Assembly (NCBI GenBank): GCA_013696695.1
Contig: JACCYD010000376.1
Span: forward strand, 1 to 7,960
Direction: 5' to 3'
DNA from: Deltaproteobacteria bacterium
Lineage (GTDB): Bacteria; Myxococcota_A; Polyangia; Haliangiales; Haliangiaceae
Length of the DNA: 7,960 nucleotides
The position numbers and the translations under genes were made by a program. Below are positions 6,094 to 7,960 of this stretch, one piece after another; position 1 is the first letter of the stretch, and each line of letters opens with the position of its first letter. The notes below the pieces were generated by a model. The model did not search any database, was not told the DNA's origin, and worked only from the letters and a program-made list of their open reading frames with translations.

Positions 6094-7155
6094 ATGCATG
6101 GCGATTCGCTGGGCAAAGATGTCCTGTTGCCCCAATCGACGTATGTGCGAGACATGCGTCCCGCACTTCCGCCGGAGGTCTTCGAACCGGCAACGTCGCG
6201 GCTCGCGTTGGTTCCCGCTCACGTCGGCGTGATCTCGATCGCAATGCTCGCGATCATCGACGGCTGGGTGCCATGGATGGTGTGGCCGCTGCTCTCGATC
6301 GCGATCGGCGTCAGCATGTCGTGTCTGACGTTCGTCGCGCACGAGACCGTGCACGGCGGCATCGTCCGGAATCGCACCGTTCGCCACATCATCGGCTTCA
6401 TCGGCTTCTTGCCGTTCATGGTGTCGCCGCGGCTGTGGGCGGCGTGGCACGACCGCGTCCACCACTCGACGGCTAACGTCAGCACCGATCCGGATACCTA
6501 TCCGACGCTCGCCGAGTATCACAGCAGCCTCGGGATGCGGATCATGGTCGACAAGTTCGCGCCCGGCGGCGGACGCTGGCGCGGCATCCTCACGTTGATG
6601 TTCGGCTTCACCGGGCAGAGCACGATCCAGCTGCTGCAAGCGCGCCAGCGCCAGTACCTCAAGCCGCCGGCGTTCCGCCTGGCGATGGTCGAGACCGCGC
6701 TCGGGATCGCGATCTGGACCACGCTCGCGATCGTCGCGGGCTTCGTGCCGTTCCTGTTCGTCTTCCTGCTGCCGCTGATCGTCGCGAACGCGATGGTGAT
6801 GGCGTTCATCCTGACCAATCACAGCCTGAGTCCGCGCGTCGAGATCAACGACCCGGTCGTCAGTGGACTGACCGTGACGTCTCCGGCTTGGTTTGAATGG
6901 CTGACGTTGTACTTCGGCTATCACGTCGAGCATCACGTGTTCCCCGCGATGAGCTCGCGCCACTCGAAGCGCGTGCGTGCGCTGCTCCAGCAGAAGTGGC
7001 CACAGCGCTACAAGTCGATGTCCTTTCGCAAGGCGCTGATCCGGATCCACCGCACGGCGCGCGTCTACAAGGATGCCGTGACGCTCGTCGATCCGATGAC
7101 CGGTCGCGAGTTCCCGACGCTGACCCCGAGCGACCTGTCCCCGGCTGTGGAGTAA
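6094..7155 (+). CDS. Membrane fatty acid desaturase, paralog 1
   Basis: This is a complete 353-residue integral membrane di-iron desaturase of the fatty acid desaturase superfamily, which introduces a double bond into an acyl chain using O2 and an electron donor. The histidine boxes are HETVH (83-87), HDRVHH (119-124) and HVEHH (277-281), with an additional TNHS histidine at 243; all expected iron ligands are present. Hydrophobic segments lie at about 41-58, 62-82, 98-112, 203-220 and 220-240, in pairs around the boxes as in the family. The C-terminal 60 residues are basic and cytoplasmic. The ATG at 6094 is fixed by an in-frame TGA at 6070-6072 with no alternative start between; there is no Shine-Dalgarno. 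Regiospecificity and substrate (fatty acyl lipid, carotenoid or other) cannot be read from sequence. A close paralog follows 102 bases downstream. Confidence in the superfamily is very high. Confidence 0.95.
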   Translation: MHGDSLGKDVLLPQSTYVRDMRPALPPEVFEPATSRLALVPAHVGVISIAMLAIIDGWVPWMVWPLLSIAIGVSMSCLTFVAHETVHGGIVRNRTVRHIIGFIGFLPFMVSPRLWAAWHDRVHHSTANVSTDPDTYPTLAEYHSSLGMRIMVDKFAPGGGRWRGILTLMFGFTGQSTIQLLQARQRQYLKPPAFRLAMVETALGIAIWTTLAIVAGFVPFLFVFLLPLIVANAMVMAFILTNHSLSPRVEINDPVVSGLTVTSPAWFEWLTLYFGYHVEHHVFPAMSSRHSKRVRALLQQKWPQRYKSMSFRKALIRIHRTARVYKDAVTLVDPMTGREFPTLTPSDLSPAVE

Positions 7156-7172
7156 TCGCTCGCTCGGTGTGA

Positions 7173-7189
7173 GCGGAGAGCGTCTCCGC
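7173..7189. other. Perfect 7-bp hairpin between the desaturase genes
   Basis: gcggaga (7173-7179), a gcg loop, and tctccgc (7183-7189) form a perfect inverted repeat 18 bases after the first desaturase stop. No T run follows, so it is not a standard rho-independent terminator; it may slow transcription, protect the 3' end or be incidental. A second small inverted repeat, tcacg/cgtga with a six-base loop (7195-7210), lies next to it and reaches the conserved upstream block of the second gene. Confidence 0.4.
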
Positions 7190-7204
7190 ACTGTTCACGG
7201 TGAT

Positions 7205-7257
7205 TCGTGACCGGGACGTGACGAGCCGGGAGCCAGCGCGGTTCCTATGGTGACCCC
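7205..7257 (+). promoter_or_regulatory. Conserved upstream block of desaturase 2 with -10-like TATGGT and phased TGAC repeats
   Basis: This is the counterpart of the block at 6041-6093. TGACC is at 7208-7212, GGA at 7214-7216, TGACG at 7219-7223, GCC at 7225-7227, and GGTnCCTATGnTG at 7240-7252. TATGGT (7246-7251) again falls at -12 to -7 of the ATG, followed by gacccc, which is not a ribosome-binding site. All spacings equal those of the first copy. It implies that the second desaturase has its own promoter, regulated like the first, rather than depending on read-through. Confidence 0.55.
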
Positions 7258-7960
7258 ATGGAAATCACGACTTTCGTACCGCAGGCCAAGTACGTGCGCG
7301 AGGTGCGCCCGGAGCTGCCGGCGGAGGCCTTCGAGCCCGCGACGTCACGGCTCGCGCTGATTCCCGTGCACCTCGCGGCGATCGTGTTCGCGACGCTCGC
7401 GATCGCGCTCGGCTGGGTGCCGTGGTTCACGGTGCCGCTGCTGTCGCTGGTGATCGGCATCAGCTTCGCGGTGCTCACGTTCGTCGCGCATGAAGCCGTG
7501 CACGGTGGCATCGTTCGCGGACGGATCTCCCGCCAGGTCGTGGGCTGGATCGGCTTCCTGCCGTTCACGCTGTCACCGCGGCTGTGGGCTGGGTGGCATG
7601 ACCGGGTTCACCACGCGAACGCGAACGTCGAGAACGATCCCGACGGCTATCCGACGCTCGAGGAGTATCGCGCGAGCAAGACCATCCGGTTCCTCATCAC
7701 CGCGTTCTCGCTCGGTGGTCGGCGCTGGCGCGGTGGGCTCAGCTTGATCCTCGGCTTCACGGTGCAGAGCTTGCACCAGCTGCTGGTCGCCAAGAAGCGC
7801 GAGTTCTTGAAGCCGCGCGCGTTTCGCCTCGCGATCGCCGAGACGCTGCTCGGCGTCGCGATCTGGGCGACCGTGGCGATCCTCGTCGGGTTCGTGCCGT
7901 TCTTGTTCGTGTACGTGTTGCCGCTGTTGATCGCGAACGCGATCGTGATGTCGTTCATCC
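7258..7960 (+). CDS. Membrane fatty acid desaturase, paralog 2, 3' end outside window
   Basis: The first 234 residues are present; the frame is open to the right edge. It begins MEITTFVPQAKYVREVRPEL and aligns gaplessly with paralog 1 from residue 8 onward, about 63% identical over 227 columns by hand. Box 1 is HEAVH (78-82) and box 2 HDRVHH (114-119); box 3 should lie beyond the edge. The conserved EFLKP (182-186) and GFVPFLFV (211-218) segments match paralog 1. The start at ATG 7258 is secured by an in-frame TGA at 7219-7221 with no other start between. Differences cluster in the N-terminal ten residues, the first membrane segments and the loop after box 2 (ANANVENDPDG versus STANVSTDPDT), which could alter substrate or position of desaturation. 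It is probably a tandem duplication followed by divergence, with conserved control sequence. Function is inferred from the superfamily. Confidence 0.93.
   Translation, partial: MEITTFVPQAKYVREVRPELPAEAFEPATSRLALIPVHLAAIVFATLAIALGWVPWFTVPLLSLVIGISFAVLTFVAHEAVHGGIVRGRISRQVVGWIGFLPFTLSPRLWAGWHDRVHHANANVENDPDGYPTLEEYRASKTIRFLITAFSLGGRRWRGGLSLILGFTVQSLHQLLVAKKREFLKPRAFRLAIAETLLGVAIWATVAILVGFVPFLFVYVLPLLIANAIVMSFI

Noticed and set aside
7173..7189. Hairpin as a rho-independent terminator
   Set aside because: The stem is only 7 bp and is not followed by a T run.
5602..7191. 529-codon minus-strand open frame covering the first desaturase
   Set aside because: Only its last 114 codons look like a protein; the rest is antisense to the desaturase with repetitive charged composition. 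The real start is the ATG at 5946, with a Shine-Dalgarno.
7168..7199. CRP-type cAMP receptor site (TGTGA/TCACA) near the desaturases, suggested by the nearby cyclase
   Set aside because: A TGTGA half is present at 7168-7172, but no correctly spaced opposite half follows.

Overview
The window is GC-rich and densely packed with bacterial genes. Base composition, gene types (a CYP110-like P450, a short class III nucleotide cyclase, paired membrane desaturases, a lipoprotein) and gene style suggest a myxobacterium-like member of Myxococcota. That is an inference: no rRNA or universal marker gene is present to fix the taxonomy. No tRNA, rRNA, CRISPR array, transposase or phage gene was seen.

Layout. 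(1) Positions 1-4530 hold six minus-strand genes read right to left, with overlaps or gaps of at most 51 bases: class III nucleotide cyclase (4530-3922), cytochrome P450 (3925-2615), small lipoprotein-like protein (2563-2108), YchJ-family SEC-C protein (2108-1631, frameshifted as read), DUF6929-like protein (1641-709) and a multi-pass glycosyltransferase-like membrane protein (687 to beyond the left edge). Three junctions overlap at the stop/start codons, so this looks like one translationally coupled operon. (2) Divergently, after only 26 bases, an NAD(P)-binding SDR/epimerase-like gene runs on the plus strand (4557-5494), broken by a one-base deletion. (3) Convergent with it is a small basic protein with a low-complexity Pro/Ser/Asn tail (5946-5602, minus). 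(4) The right end carries two tandem paralogous fatty acid desaturase genes (6094-7155 and 7258 to beyond the right edge), about 63% identical over 227 residues by hand alignment.

The most interesting signal is non-coding. The two desaturase genes share a gapless upstream block of about 53 bases (TGACC and TGACG 11 bases apart, then GGTnCCTATGnTG) ending at the start codon. Its TATGCT/TATGGT hexamer lies exactly at -12 to -7 relative to the A of ATG, and there is no Shine-Dalgarno sequence. The same geometry (TATAGT at -12 to -7) precedes the membrane-protein gene at 687. This points to leaderless transcripts, and for the desaturase pair to co-regulation by an unidentified factor.

How the genes may work together is inferred only: the desaturases would modify membrane or lipid acyl chains, and the P450, coupled to a nucleotide cyclase, could oxidise a lipid or secondary metabolite. 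No complete biosynthetic pathway or clearly new system is visible. Two one-base frameshifts in otherwise well-preserved reading frames make local sequencing or assembly error a serious possibility.
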